Part shown: in pieces, positions 49,257-58,032 of the stretch
How the letters are laid out: each line of letters opens with the position of its first letter
How positions within the stretch are numbered: the first letter of the stretch is position 1
Origin: Nematostella vectensis
Lineage: Eukaryota; Cnidaria; Anthozoa; Actiniaria; Edwardsiidae
Length of the DNA stretch: 64,000 nt
Reading direction: 5' to 3'
Assembly (NCBI RefSeq): GCF_932526225.1
Contig: NC_064048.1
Coordinates: 8,642,515 to 8,706,514, forward strand
Made by a program: the position numbers and the translations under genes
The notes under the pieces: generated by a model
What the model saw: the letters and a program-made list of their open reading frames with translations, nothing else
Databases searched by the model: none
Told to the model about the DNA's origin: nothing

Positions 49257-52200
49257 GTCATCAAGAACAACAAAAGCATTGTCATCATCAGCAATGTCAC
49301 CAACATCGTCATAAACAACGTCATCATCAACATCATCATCACCATCGTTATCATCAACATTATCATCATTATTGTCAGAGTTATCACTGCCATCATTATC
49401 ATTTTTCATCATCAAAATCGCCATCATTATCGTCAACACATCACAATAATCATGGTATAATCACCATCAACGTAATCAACATCACAGTCATCATAATCTT
49501 CATGATAACCATTATTATCACAATAATCATTATAAACGCCATCTCTATCATCATATCAATATCATTTTCTCATCTGCTGCTTTGGTGCTTGCGAATTTAA
49601 TTTCCGCATAGCCTGCGAAAGCAGACGCCTCTAGCCGCTTGCTAAATAACTAGTGGCAAGAGCGGCTAGAGACGTCTGCTTTCGCAGGCTAATTTCCGCA
49701 TGGAGTTTTGAATTTCCTGTGCGTCAGGTAAGGGGTTTCTAAACACTCTTAAAATTCATTCTAGGTTCTGTTTTTCCTCATGACCCGCGTAAAACTCGTT
49801 GCGTAGTCCACTTACACGTTTCTGTGTTGGTTTTCACAGGGACCGTTTCCGTGATGGGTACGAGAGCCTGCGCAAGGCTTTTGAGGCTGTAGACGTTAAT
49901 AGAGACGGGTTCATCAACCGAGCCGAGCTTCAAAAAGTCTTGTTTGACTTCCATTACTTCTTGGACGAGCAGCAGTTCAACATTTTACTGGAGAGGTACC
50001 ATAAAAAAACATGGCAAAGGCACACTACAGATTCCTCTTCAGCCAAATGCACGCAAATGGAGTGAAACAATCGGCTCAGCCCAGTTGCATCAAAATTAAA
50101 TTGGGCTCATAGAAATTAGATCTTAGCAAATACGACTACTTTCATTTAGTTGGAGGACAAATTTACAAAGACAGCAAACGTTAAACTTCTTTTTTTACCG
50201 ATCATGCCTTTTAATTACATAGCCTTATTTATCAGACGCTAGGAGAAGGGGTAGGGGGGGGGGGGGGAAGGTGAAGCCAACAATCTCTTAGAGTCTGCTA
50301 AATCAGGCTACTAAACACGGTTTACAGTCATGTGAGGTTCAGTTATTAACTCTGCGGGTTATTGACTCTTCATCAGGTGTGGCCTGTCTGGGAGAAGCAA
50401 ACTCTCGTACGAGCGCTTCCTTAGCGCCTTTCAGGATAATCGACAATCTGGGTATGGCCGTGTGACCCTGGATTCGCCGGAAATACAGAGAAACAGTCCT
50501 GTGCAATTCGAGAGTTATTCGTCACTTCCGCCCGAGCGCGCCATTGCTAAACTGAGGTCTAAGTTGAGCAGTAACTACGACAGCGTCAAAAAGGTGATTA
50601 TGATGGCGATGATTATTATAATGGCGATGATTATTATGATGGTGATGAATATTATGAAGGCGATTAATATTATGATGGCAATGGATATTATGATGGCGAT
50701 GATTGTTATGATGGCGATGATTATTATGATGGCGATGAATATTATGATGGCGATGAATATTATGATGGCGATGATTGTTATAATGGCGATGATTATTATG
50801 ATGGCGATGATTATTATGATGGCGATGAATATAATGATGGAGATGAATATCATGATGGCGATGGATATTATGATGGCGATGAATATTATGATGGCGATGA
50901 TTGTTATGGTGGCGATGAATATTATGAGGGCAATGATGATAGTGGTGTTTAAGAATGATTATAATCATGGCGATGAATATTATAATGGCGATGATTGTTA
51001 TGGTGGCGATGACTGTTCTGGTGGCGATGAATATTATGATAGTGGTGATTAAGTATGATTATTATCATGGCGATGATAATATTGGTATCGTTGATGATAT
51101 TGATAGCGATGGTTTTATGATGATGATGATTCTAATGATGATCATGATTCTAATGATGATCATGATTCCATAGTTTGGCAGGTTCTCGCTGCATTTGACA
51201 AAACCAAACATAATAATTCATCTTTTTTCTCTGTCAGGCGTTCAGTGCATTTGACAGTAGCGGTTCGGGTCTCGTCTCCAAGGAAGACCTGCATCAGATC
51301 ATCAATGCGTTCTGTTTCATCATGACGGACAAGCAGTTCCAGGTGAATATACCCTTCAACCCCTCCCCTATTCCTTTTCACCCTCCCCTCTCCTATCCAT
51401 GTTCTCTCCTCTCCCCTTACTTTCACGACATCCACTATGCACTAGCATCAAATCATTAATATTTTTGTGAACCAAACCAAACAACCATCCCCAAAGTGTA
51501 AAACGCTATAAACCCATGCGGTAAGACCATCCTCAGTAAAAAAACTGACGCAGTGCTTTTGCGTGACAGGCTAATAAATTTCGTGACACAGCACTAAGCG
51601 TGACGCGGTACTATTGCGTGACTCGATAATATTGTGTGGCTCGGTACTGTTGTGTGACTCGGTACTATTGCGTGACTCGTTTTTTTGCGTGACAGCTACA
51701 CCTTGCCTGTTTTAATGACATGTTGCGTACTGCACTTGCATGATTTATGGCTATGTATAAAACGATCGTTCGACTAATTCTAATGTCACGTCGCGTCGTC
51801 GCTACACCCGTAGACATCCTTCCGATGTATTTAGCATATGTACATAAATTCTCAATCTTTTATACTCCAATCAATAGATATAATTTGATATATCACGAAT
51901 GAACCCTCCTCTTAGTTCGAGTAGCCTATAGCCGTCTCTCTATATGTATTTTTTTAAATTATTTTTTTTGTATGAGAATTTTTCTGTACAGCCTACCACC
52001 AACAGGGAGGGCCATAGCCCCAGTAATCAATACAAACCCACCCACCCCACCCTCCCCTAGGGCAATGTCAAGGGTTAAGCCCCCCTTGAGCCAAAGTAAA
52101 TCTGTCTTGTTGACACTTTGTCTGTGTGTACTCACGATCTACCTTCGCATTTCTGTCTCGTCAGGTTCTTCTTAATCAGCTCTGTGTCGATAGAAACGGA

Positions 52201-55027
52201 TTGTTATCGTACGAAGACTTCCTACAAAGCTTTAATAAGTCAGACAACGAGGTAAGAACTTATATATATATTTTTTTATTTGGACCATCGACCTTTAGCC
52301 CTTATTAGTCTGACCACCTCGTTCGCTTATGTTGCTTGTATTTCTTTCATCGTGTCTTTTTATTATCGACTTGTATTCAGAGGCAGGTTTATGTTACATA
52401 AAACAAAAAACAAAAAATTGTTGTGTTCGTTGCTCATGTTCTGTTAACGCCTGACGCCTGTGAACCAAATGGGCTTTTCTACCATCACACGTGCAATGCT
52501 AGGGTAGCGCTCGTTGTCATCACATCTTTGTAAATTCGGCAAATTGTCTCGAAAATGGGAGAGGTACCGATGGACAAGAAACACCGAATGTCTTCGCACA
52601 TGAAATTTCTCCAATCCCAAGTAGATTTTTTTATGAATTTCAATTATTTATGAAGTTGACGGTTATCGTAATTATATCATCAAAGCTGTTGCAAGTAAAT
52701 TTTGTTAGCTATTTCCTATCAGGTTTTCATAAACAAATCCAAAAAGTAACGCTTTGTGTATCTAGGGAAAGAATAGGGAAAGAATAAAGACGATAATATT
52801 AAACCCCTTACTTCATATAAGGTTGAATCGAGGGCCCTCGTGTCGTACACCGCAATACCGCATGGATATCAAATAAATGAGTAAATTACAGTAGCTTGAA
52901 TAAAAACAAGTCTTTGTTTGGAAAGCTGTAGCATTCTTGTACATATGCTTGTAAACATAAACATGTCACTAATATTTAGCAACACGGGTTATGACACATA
53001 GACTCGATTACGTAACAATCTCCGATGATTTTTAACGGAAAACGCGAAAAATATTTCAAAATATTAAAAGCAGTGTGTCTATTGCAAGTTTCTTCGAGGA
53101 TGTGATCGATAATTTAGAGCGGATGACCTGTTAAATATCTCGGATTCTAATAGATTCTTTTGTCTTTTAACGGTTGAGGTTTCCGTCGGACCTCCGGAAG
53201 TAATCTGGTGACAATGCGGCTTTAAACATTGTGACATGGACATTGTTTTCTTAGTCGTGAGAGGAATGGGTCCGAATATCTCATAACTCTTGCAGGCAAG
53301 TCAGAAGTGGCTTGAGCGACTTTTGCCCCAGTCTCAGCGCAGACACAGGGCTCCCGAGGGATACCACCACAGGAGGACCATGTCGGAGGATGAAGTGAAG
53401 CAGCGGGTAAAGGAAGTCGTCATGGCCAGATTCTACAGGCTTGCTAAGGTATGCAACACATCGTGGTCACTGCAGTGCATTGTGGGTTGGGGTGGGCCTT
53501 TTTTAGTTTTCAGTGAAACATTGCCCTCCCCATCCCCACCCCGAAAATTGTTTTTTCCTTTTATTTGTTATTTATTATTATTATTTTTTTTTTGGATGGG
53601 GAAGCCGCTTCAGATATCTTTAAAACGGCTCACTTGTTTCTACTTTTTAATTTATATTATGTCCATTCCTTTATTAACGTGCTGTAAAGGTGCAACAGTA
53701 TTCATTTCGATTGAACAGAAATCCGTAATTTGAGAGTCTTCAAGCAATTAGATTGTTTCAAGAGGAGCGGCACAGCTAATATTGAATCGATGGTGGTGAA
53801 AAGACACAAACCCAACTTTTTTGTGTGAAGGATGAATTAAATAATTCGCTGTTATTAATTAGATATGTTATTCTCGTCACCAGGCTTTTACGGATCAGGA
53901 CAGCAGCCGGTCAGGTACCGTAAGCCCTCGCGGCCTGAGACGAGTTCTCGACGAGCACGTGTTCCGAATGAACGATGACCAGTTTGACCAAATATGGCAA
54001 TCACTCCCCAAGGTCCCGGATGGGAGGGTGGAGTACCGTGAGTTCCTCAAGACTTACTCGACGCGTGATGACGTCATCAGAAGTCAGTCGGCCACGCCCC
54101 CTCGCACCCAGGAAAGAAAGGTAGGGGCGGCTTCTCAGCAGAGCTTCGTCGCCCAGGACAATAGATCTTTTCGCGGTTACTTGGGAGGCCTGTGGTTTTA
54201 CACCAAAGAGAGGCTCAGACGGGCATGTTTTGGCGGAAATGCAGCGGCGTGTGCGTCGGGGCGTTTCAAAATACAAAAAGACAATCAGCCAAACCAGACA
54301 ATCAGCCAAAACATTTGCCCAAAATACTTTTGTCTTCAGGATTTGTTTGTTATGGCTTGACATGCCCGTTTGAGCCTCTCTTTGGTGTAAAACCATAGGC
54401 CTCCCAAGTAACCGCGAAAAGGTCTATTGTTGTAAGATGAAATCTTTCTTAACCAGAAAAGGAGCCTTTGCCTAGGTATGCTCTGTCTGGTAACTGCAGT
54501 GTAATAATTGCATAATAATTTATGCACGATTCTGTGGTTATCGCAGCCTTCCCGTGAATCTTTGCTGTCGCCGATGATGTCCCCGACCAAGCCTTATTCT
54601 CCAGATATCCCCACCCCTCTCCCCAGCGCATCCGACGTTGAACGGAAAATCAAGAATACGGTGAGTCTGTCTTTGCGAAAAGCCACACAATGAATACAGC
54701 ACTTGGCCTACAATGCCGCACAAGACTGTTGTCACCTTTTTTTTTTACTGCATAGGGGGTTCAATGTATCCCATCCCCCCCCCAGCGCACTTCTCTCCCT
54801 CCCCTCTCCCCCCTGTACAATGTTGTTCAACTCGGGCCTCTCAGAAACTAAGCACGGTTACATCTAACATTGAAAGGGGGGGTTCAGTAGTCTCCCTCGC
54901 AGCCATTATGCATTGGTCAAGCGCCGCCTATCGTGAGTCCAAAACAGCTGCGAGGGTTACTGGGGTTTCAGGGACATTGTCTTGGTGTCTTGCTGGGCTC
55001 AGGGGATGGATGCATAGAGTGTTTTCT

Positions 55028-55058
<31 letters not shown>

Positions 55059-56896
55059 CTTATCGGTCGTATTTTATAGGTTTGTCGCAATTGGCAACAA
55101 CTCCAGAAATCCTTTAGGAATCTCGACCCTGATAATACCGGGCATGTCTCCTTTCACCAGCTGAAAGGTAAGTTAGATCTACCTGTGCTACCTGTCTATC
55201 ACGGACATTTAAAAAAAGACAACAGCAGAGCAAGAGGGAGTTTGGCGAGGGGGGGGGGGGGGGGAGTTGGAAGGGGGGTTACGGCTTGGGGGGCAATGAG
55301 CAGCTAACGTTCGACAGAGAAAGGCAGTAGTTTTTTTTGTGTGTTTGTATATCTTTGTATATTTTCTTTTGTGTAGAAAATTAACCCTGAACGCGAATTT
55401 AAATTCGTAGCCTTAACGACTTGCCCCCATACCTTCTGAGCCCCCTCTCCAATCCTCCACCCCCCACACACATTCAATCCACTTGCGCATTTTTCAACAG
55501 ACGTATTAGTTCAGCATCATGTTATCCTCAACAACAATGAGCTCTTGTCGCTATGGAGAAAGCATGACGTGAACGGGAAAGGGAGGTAAGATGACGTCAC
55601 TTCCGGTTTGTCGAAATCGGACGCTATTTTGTCAACAGTAATCAGTAAAAGAATTCACTTACATGTTGTGGTTGATAGAAAATATTCTACTATTAAATAT
55701 CTGCACTTTGGGTGAAACTTTGGATCTAGATAACAATAATTTCATTCATTACTTTCAAAAATGATTGTAGAGAATACAGTAAAGAGGTTGATTAAGGATT
55801 TAAGACAAATTCCAACTGAATATAAAGCAATTAAAATTGATGGGCGCCAAAAGTTCTCTGCTAGTTTTGTGTCTTTCTTCTATGAACGCGTCGCGTTAGC
55901 GAGGATTGCACGTTTTATTGTCTCTTATCCCACTTGCACAAATAAAAACGCAAATGCAAGAGGAGCAACCCCACCTCCAGTAAAGATAGACAAAAATGCT
56001 CTGCTCACGGGGTAGAAATTAGAACATTCTCTGTTTATTTCTAGAATCGTGTACAAAGATTTCTTGAGACACTTTGTACTGGCGATGAAACCACAGGACG
56101 ATAGCAAGCTCATTCGACCCAAGCTACAACCGACGAAAGTTCCGGTAAGAAAACTCGCCCTTCTTTAAGCGATACCTCCCGTTTTCATGTATTTATGAAT
56201 TATTCTCTTGTGTTCACCAGTCCAGTCCGGGCGTGCGCAGTGACGAGCTGATTGATGTCATGGCAACCATCCGTGGCAAAGTGCAGGAGGACTGGAAAGA
56301 GATGCGACGCGCCTTTAGGGTGAGTACAGTTAATTGTGTTGACTTATTTCGGATTTATTTATTTTTTATTTTATAACGCCATTGACGTCACCGTAATCGA
56401 AAACCTCCACTCTGGAGACCGCATTCGTGTGGACGGGAGGCGTAAACGGGGAAAATTCTTTTTCAAATACCTCCACTGTGGAGACCGGATACGTGTGGAC
56501 GGGAGGGCGTGAAAGGTAAAAAAATACGTTTTTAAAAACGGCCGGATACTTGGGGAAGTCTTAGCTTAGCGGCCGTTAACATATTCACATTCGGGTTGCT
56601 TTTTCTTTTCTTTTCTTTTTTTTTACTTCTGAGAGCCAAGGCGCACACGGGTTCTCCACCCCAAACGTCACGTTATTTCAGTGCAGGCCGCCTATTGACA
56701 ATCTCTTTATGACTCTTTTCAGGCGATCGATAAAGATGGTTCAGGGCTGTGTAACCCCCTGGACTTCCGTCAAATGTTAAAGCGCTTCAAGATCGATCTA
56801 AACGAAGAAGAATTTTTCCACGTGTATTCCTTCTACGATAAAGACATGACAGGGAAAATCTCGTACAACGAATTCCTTCGTGCACACTTGGAGTGA
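34617..56896 (+). CDS. EFCAB6: EFCAB6-like multi-EF-hand protein, 34 exons
   Basis: Exons: 34617-34866, 35361-35455, 35885-36004, 36513-36619, 37144-37210, 37288-37424, 38053-38177, 40238-40365, 41402-41550, 42727-42837, 43185-43305, 43490-43660, 43949-44023, 44683-44843, 45256-45322, 45479-45655, 45956-46054, 46406-46569, 47149-47236, 47439-47677, 48147-48362, 48884-49114, 49840-49995, 50377-50593, 51238-51342, 52165-52251, 53296-53448, 53884-54120, 54547-54660, 55080-55167, 55501-55585, 56045-56144, 56221-56319, 56723-56896. Total 4713 nt, 1570 residues (human is about 1500). About 13 EF-hand pairs follow a Ser/Arg-rich N-terminus, each with a recurring RRVLxxFCFxMTDEQF-like linker. Canonical calcium loops include DYNRDGQIQRHE, DDNRDGTISRDE, DVNSDGHVDFQE, DFDRNGLVTRNE, DRDGNGIVTKKE, DTDRNGYVDHRE and DVNRDGFINRAE; others are degenerate. 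Human EFCAB6 is testis-enriched and linked to axonemes and DJ-1. Orthology is inferred from length and architecture. Confidence 0.9.
37656..37813. mobile_element. MITE with GTATAGCCAGG ends
   Basis: GGGGTATAGCCAGGGGAG at the left pairs with TCCTGGCTATGCCGC at the right. The 158-bp interior has a C-rich stretch and a short open frame of no significance. A related C-rich, GGCCAAAA-containing piece lies at 36065-36240. Confidence 0.65.
38425..38632 (+). repeat. Degenerate ~44-bp repeat in EFCAB6 intron 7
   Basis: About five diverged copies of GTCTAAGTTCGTCCTGTCCG, TGATGCATTGTGTTC. Not related to the flanking exons as far as seen. Confidence 0.75.
40760..41270 (+). repeat. 32-bp minisatellite in EFCAB6 intron 8
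   Basis: About 15 copies of AACTCGAACACTGAAAACTA, GACCTCTCCGCT. The segment just before it (40575-40760) contains scattered CGATAACTCGAAC-like words, so the array probably grew out of a DNA transposon end that carries AACTCGAA words, as many pogo-like elements do. Confidence 0.92.
41632..42680. repeat. 22-bp minisatellite in EFCAB6 intron 9
   Basis: About 47 copies of GGTCTGACACGGTCTTTGAC, AT, with frequent CAGTC and CATGGCC variants and occasional 14-bp units with a TCTCAGACA block. Because 22 is not a multiple of three, the minus strand is open in all three frames for long stretches (repeats of VSDHVKDRVRPCQR). It has no start context, splice support or family match, so it is not annotated as coding. 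A weak resemblance to exon 9 (CATGTCTGACAGCTTGTTTG) is seen. Confidence 0.95.
44371..44522. mobile_element. TAGGCC-family MITE, copy 4
   Basis: AATAGGCAATCCCAGCTACC at the left and TCTGGAGTCGCCTATT at the right form eroded inverted ends. The interior GCAGCGCGCGCC and GCGCGCGCTGCATGACGG blocks match the other family members. It is the most diverged copy, in EFCAB6 intron 13. Confidence 0.75.
44920..45000 (+). repeat. Dispersed repeat shared with 53085-53165
   Basis: AGTTTCTTTGAGGATGTG, GATAATTTA and CGGATTCGAATAGATTCTTTTGTC here recur with about 85 percent visual identity at 53085-53165 in EFCAB6 intron 26. It is a short dispersed element of unknown class. Confidence 0.7.
45346..45512 (+). 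repeat. Duplicated acceptor of EFCAB6 exon 16
   Basis: The true acceptor region and exon start (TCTTGCGCCGTTTTTATCGC, AGGGCGTTG, ATATAGTGAGTGGCGACTT) has an upstream copy at 45346-45400 reading TCTTGCGCCATTTTTCACGC, then TTTATAGTGAGTGGGGACTT. The copy keeps TATAG followed by TGAGTGG but has lost the exact exon start. Confidence 0.8.
47645..48010 (+). repeat. Degenerate copies of EFCAB6 exon 20 end and donor
   Basis: Beginning at the exon 20 donor (CATACGTAAGAG), a degenerate unit with CGTAAG, TTATGGG, TACCCTGTGGTAACAC recurs five or six times. At 47933-47968 it again contains CGAAGAGGGACACC and TGGCTCTA, matching the end of exon 20 (AGAAGAGGGACACCCTTGGC). Exon end plus donor were copied and then decayed. 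Confidence 0.75.
48462..48605. mobile_element. Partial relative of the 10059 MITE
   Basis: It shares ACGCTAAGATAACAT near its left end, then AATAAGTTACTTTTTGTTGT and TTTTGCCTGAGCGC and TTTGCCGCCCAAA with the right half of 10059-10337. The right inverted end is missing, so this is a truncated or decayed copy. Confidence 0.65.
49123..49570. repeat. (ATC)n microsatellite in EFCAB6 intron 22
   Basis: A long ATC/CAT triplet run with a pure core near 49215-49262. The minus-strand ORFs of Asp or Met runs are repeat translations without gene support. Confidence 0.95.
49610..49690. mobile_element. 81-bp hairpin element with 12-bp flanking duplication
   Basis: AGCCTGCGAAAGCAGACG, CCTCTAGCCGCTTG pairs with CAAGAGCGGCTAGAG, ACGTCTGCTTTCGCAGGCT around a 15-bp loop. 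TAATTTCCGCAT (one base different at the left edge) flanks it on both sides, a probable target duplication. It is a very small foldback element; a similar-sized one is at 57296. Confidence 0.85.
50594..51175 (+). repeat. GATGGCGAT/GATTATTAT repeat starting at EFCAB6 exon 24 donor
   Basis: Imperfect 18-24-bp units of ATTATGATGGCGATGA start directly at the donor (AAAAAG followed by GTGATTATGATGGCG) and run for about 460 bp, then degrade. The frame of exon 24 stays open through the array to a stop at 51050-51052. In that frame it would encode about 150 residues rich in Met, Ile and Ala. Confidence 0.9.
51545..51705 (+). repeat. Degenerate GCGTGACTCGGTACTATT repeat
   Basis: Six or seven diverged copies of a unit of about 20-25 bp, GCGTGACTCGGTACTATT, in EFCAB6 intron 25. 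No relation to exons was seen. Confidence 0.75.
54158..54431. mobile_element. MITE with ~72-bp inverted ends
   Basis: ACAATAGATCTTTTCGCGGT, TACTTGGGAGGCCTGTGG, TTTTACACCAAAGAGAGGCT on the left is matched inverted on the right, ending ACCGCGAAAAGGTCTATTGT. No transposase is encoded; the open frames in the arms are mirror images of each other. It was inserted 38 bp after the exon 28 donor of EFCAB6 and left the splice site intact. Confidence 0.92.
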
Positions 56897-57295
56897 ATGA
56901 CTCCCAGAATGTATGCAAGAAAAACAATGCCCATGCTATAATCCCATAATGCGCTGGGAAATACTCTCGGCCAAGCATTTGTAACGGGATGCCTGATAAC
57001 TTGACACAGGAATCGATTCGTGCTCGGCCAGTCTGCAAATACTGTATTATAGAATAAGATCAGCTATATGTGTACTTGTACAAGATCGTTTGGTGATAGA
57101 AGAGGAGAAATGGAAAATATAATTATATTGTATCTATGAGTCTAGTAATGAAATATTGACCCCCTTTTTCATACACTGCATTTTGGCCACTTTCAAAGGA
57201 CAGAATTTCCTGTCCGATGCAATGTTTGCTTCTTCATTGCAATTGCAGACCTTTCAATATATAATTTTTGCATTCAATGATCAGTTCTTTTTATA

Positions 57296-57379
57296 GTCTC
57301 CTTTACAGCCGTCCGCTTTTGCCAATCGCAAAAGCGCTCCAATCCGCGACTGACAAGCGAGGACGGCTGCAAAGGAGAC
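57296..57379. mobile_element. 84-bp hairpin element
   Basis: GTCTCCTTTACAGCCGTCCG and CGAGGACGGCTGCAAAGGAGAC-type ends pair as inverted repeats around a short centre that itself contains GCTTTTGC/GCAAAAGC. Similar in size and form to the element at 49610 but with a different sequence. Confidence 0.8.
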
Positions 57380-57590
57380 GATTCTTTGTGTTGAGATTTC
57401 AGCGGTAAAATAAGAACGCCTAGGATCAATCTATACTGAAGCGTGCAGCTTCGACAATTACGCAATTTGTTTTTTTAGTTTGCATACAGAGGCATAACAA
57501 GCCCGACCATGGTATGGTTGGTCTGACGTGTCCACTGACCACCACGAAAATACCAGAAACACGCATAGAAAAGACACATTTCTCATGTAG

Positions 57591-57672
57591 GCCTCTCTAG
57601 CGCAGTAGGCAGCGCGTCAGTCTCATAATCTGACTGAGAAATCTGAAGGTCGTGAGTTCGATTCAATGACAA
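57591..57672 (+). pseudogene. tRNA-Met(CAT)-like relic or SINE head
   Basis: GCCTCTCTAGCGCAGTAGGC gives an acceptor 5' strand, D arm and A box of an elongator tRNA-Met. The anticodon arm TCAGT-CTCATAA-TCTGA has a CAT anticodon in a 7-base loop. A 13-base insertion that repeats TCTGA follows, then the intact B box GGTCGTGAGTTCGATTC. The T-stem 3' strand and the acceptor 3' strand are missing, so it cannot fold as a tRNA. It is either a pseudogene or the promoter head of a tRNA-derived SINE. Confidence 0.75.
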
Positions 57673-58032
57673 CGGTCAGGATCTGATCCAGGCCCACGCC
57701 CCCTTCCTTCAGTCTGAGGCGGGGTAGAGGGAGGCACGCCTCCCAGTTATTTCTAAAAATGACTAGAAATGGGCCGCCTGATATTAAGATAAAGTTGTAA
57801 AAATACAAACGAAATAATAATTCGCTGCTTATGGAGGTATGTAATTCAGTGATTGACCAATATTTTGAGGACCTTTTATATACTAAAAGCTTTAAAATAA
57901 ACATGTTTAAATTGATTCAATAGCTCATCTGATTCCTGTGCGCCCAGTGAACTGCGATAGACTGGGAATCAGTCAGCCTCGTTACTAAGCTGCCGATGGG
58001 ACCTGGGTAATCTATGACGTCATGGCAGTGGG

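Larger units (their letters stand above)
56897..58032. other. Convergent spacer between EFCAB6 and annexin
   Basis: The two genes converge here, so it holds both 3' UTRs. Apart from the hairpin element at 57296 and the tRNA-like relic at 57591, nothing was recognised. No strong poly(A) signal was identified on either strand close to the stops. Confidence 0.5.

Noticed and set aside
49040-49439. Poly-Asp and poly-Met ORFs on the minus strand
   Set aside because: Translation of an (ATC)n microsatellite inside EFCAB6 intron 22.
54001-54398. Mirror ORFs with LGGLWFYTKERL on both strands
   Set aside because: They are the inverted ends of the MITE at 54158-54431; the mirror image explains why both strands show the same peptide.
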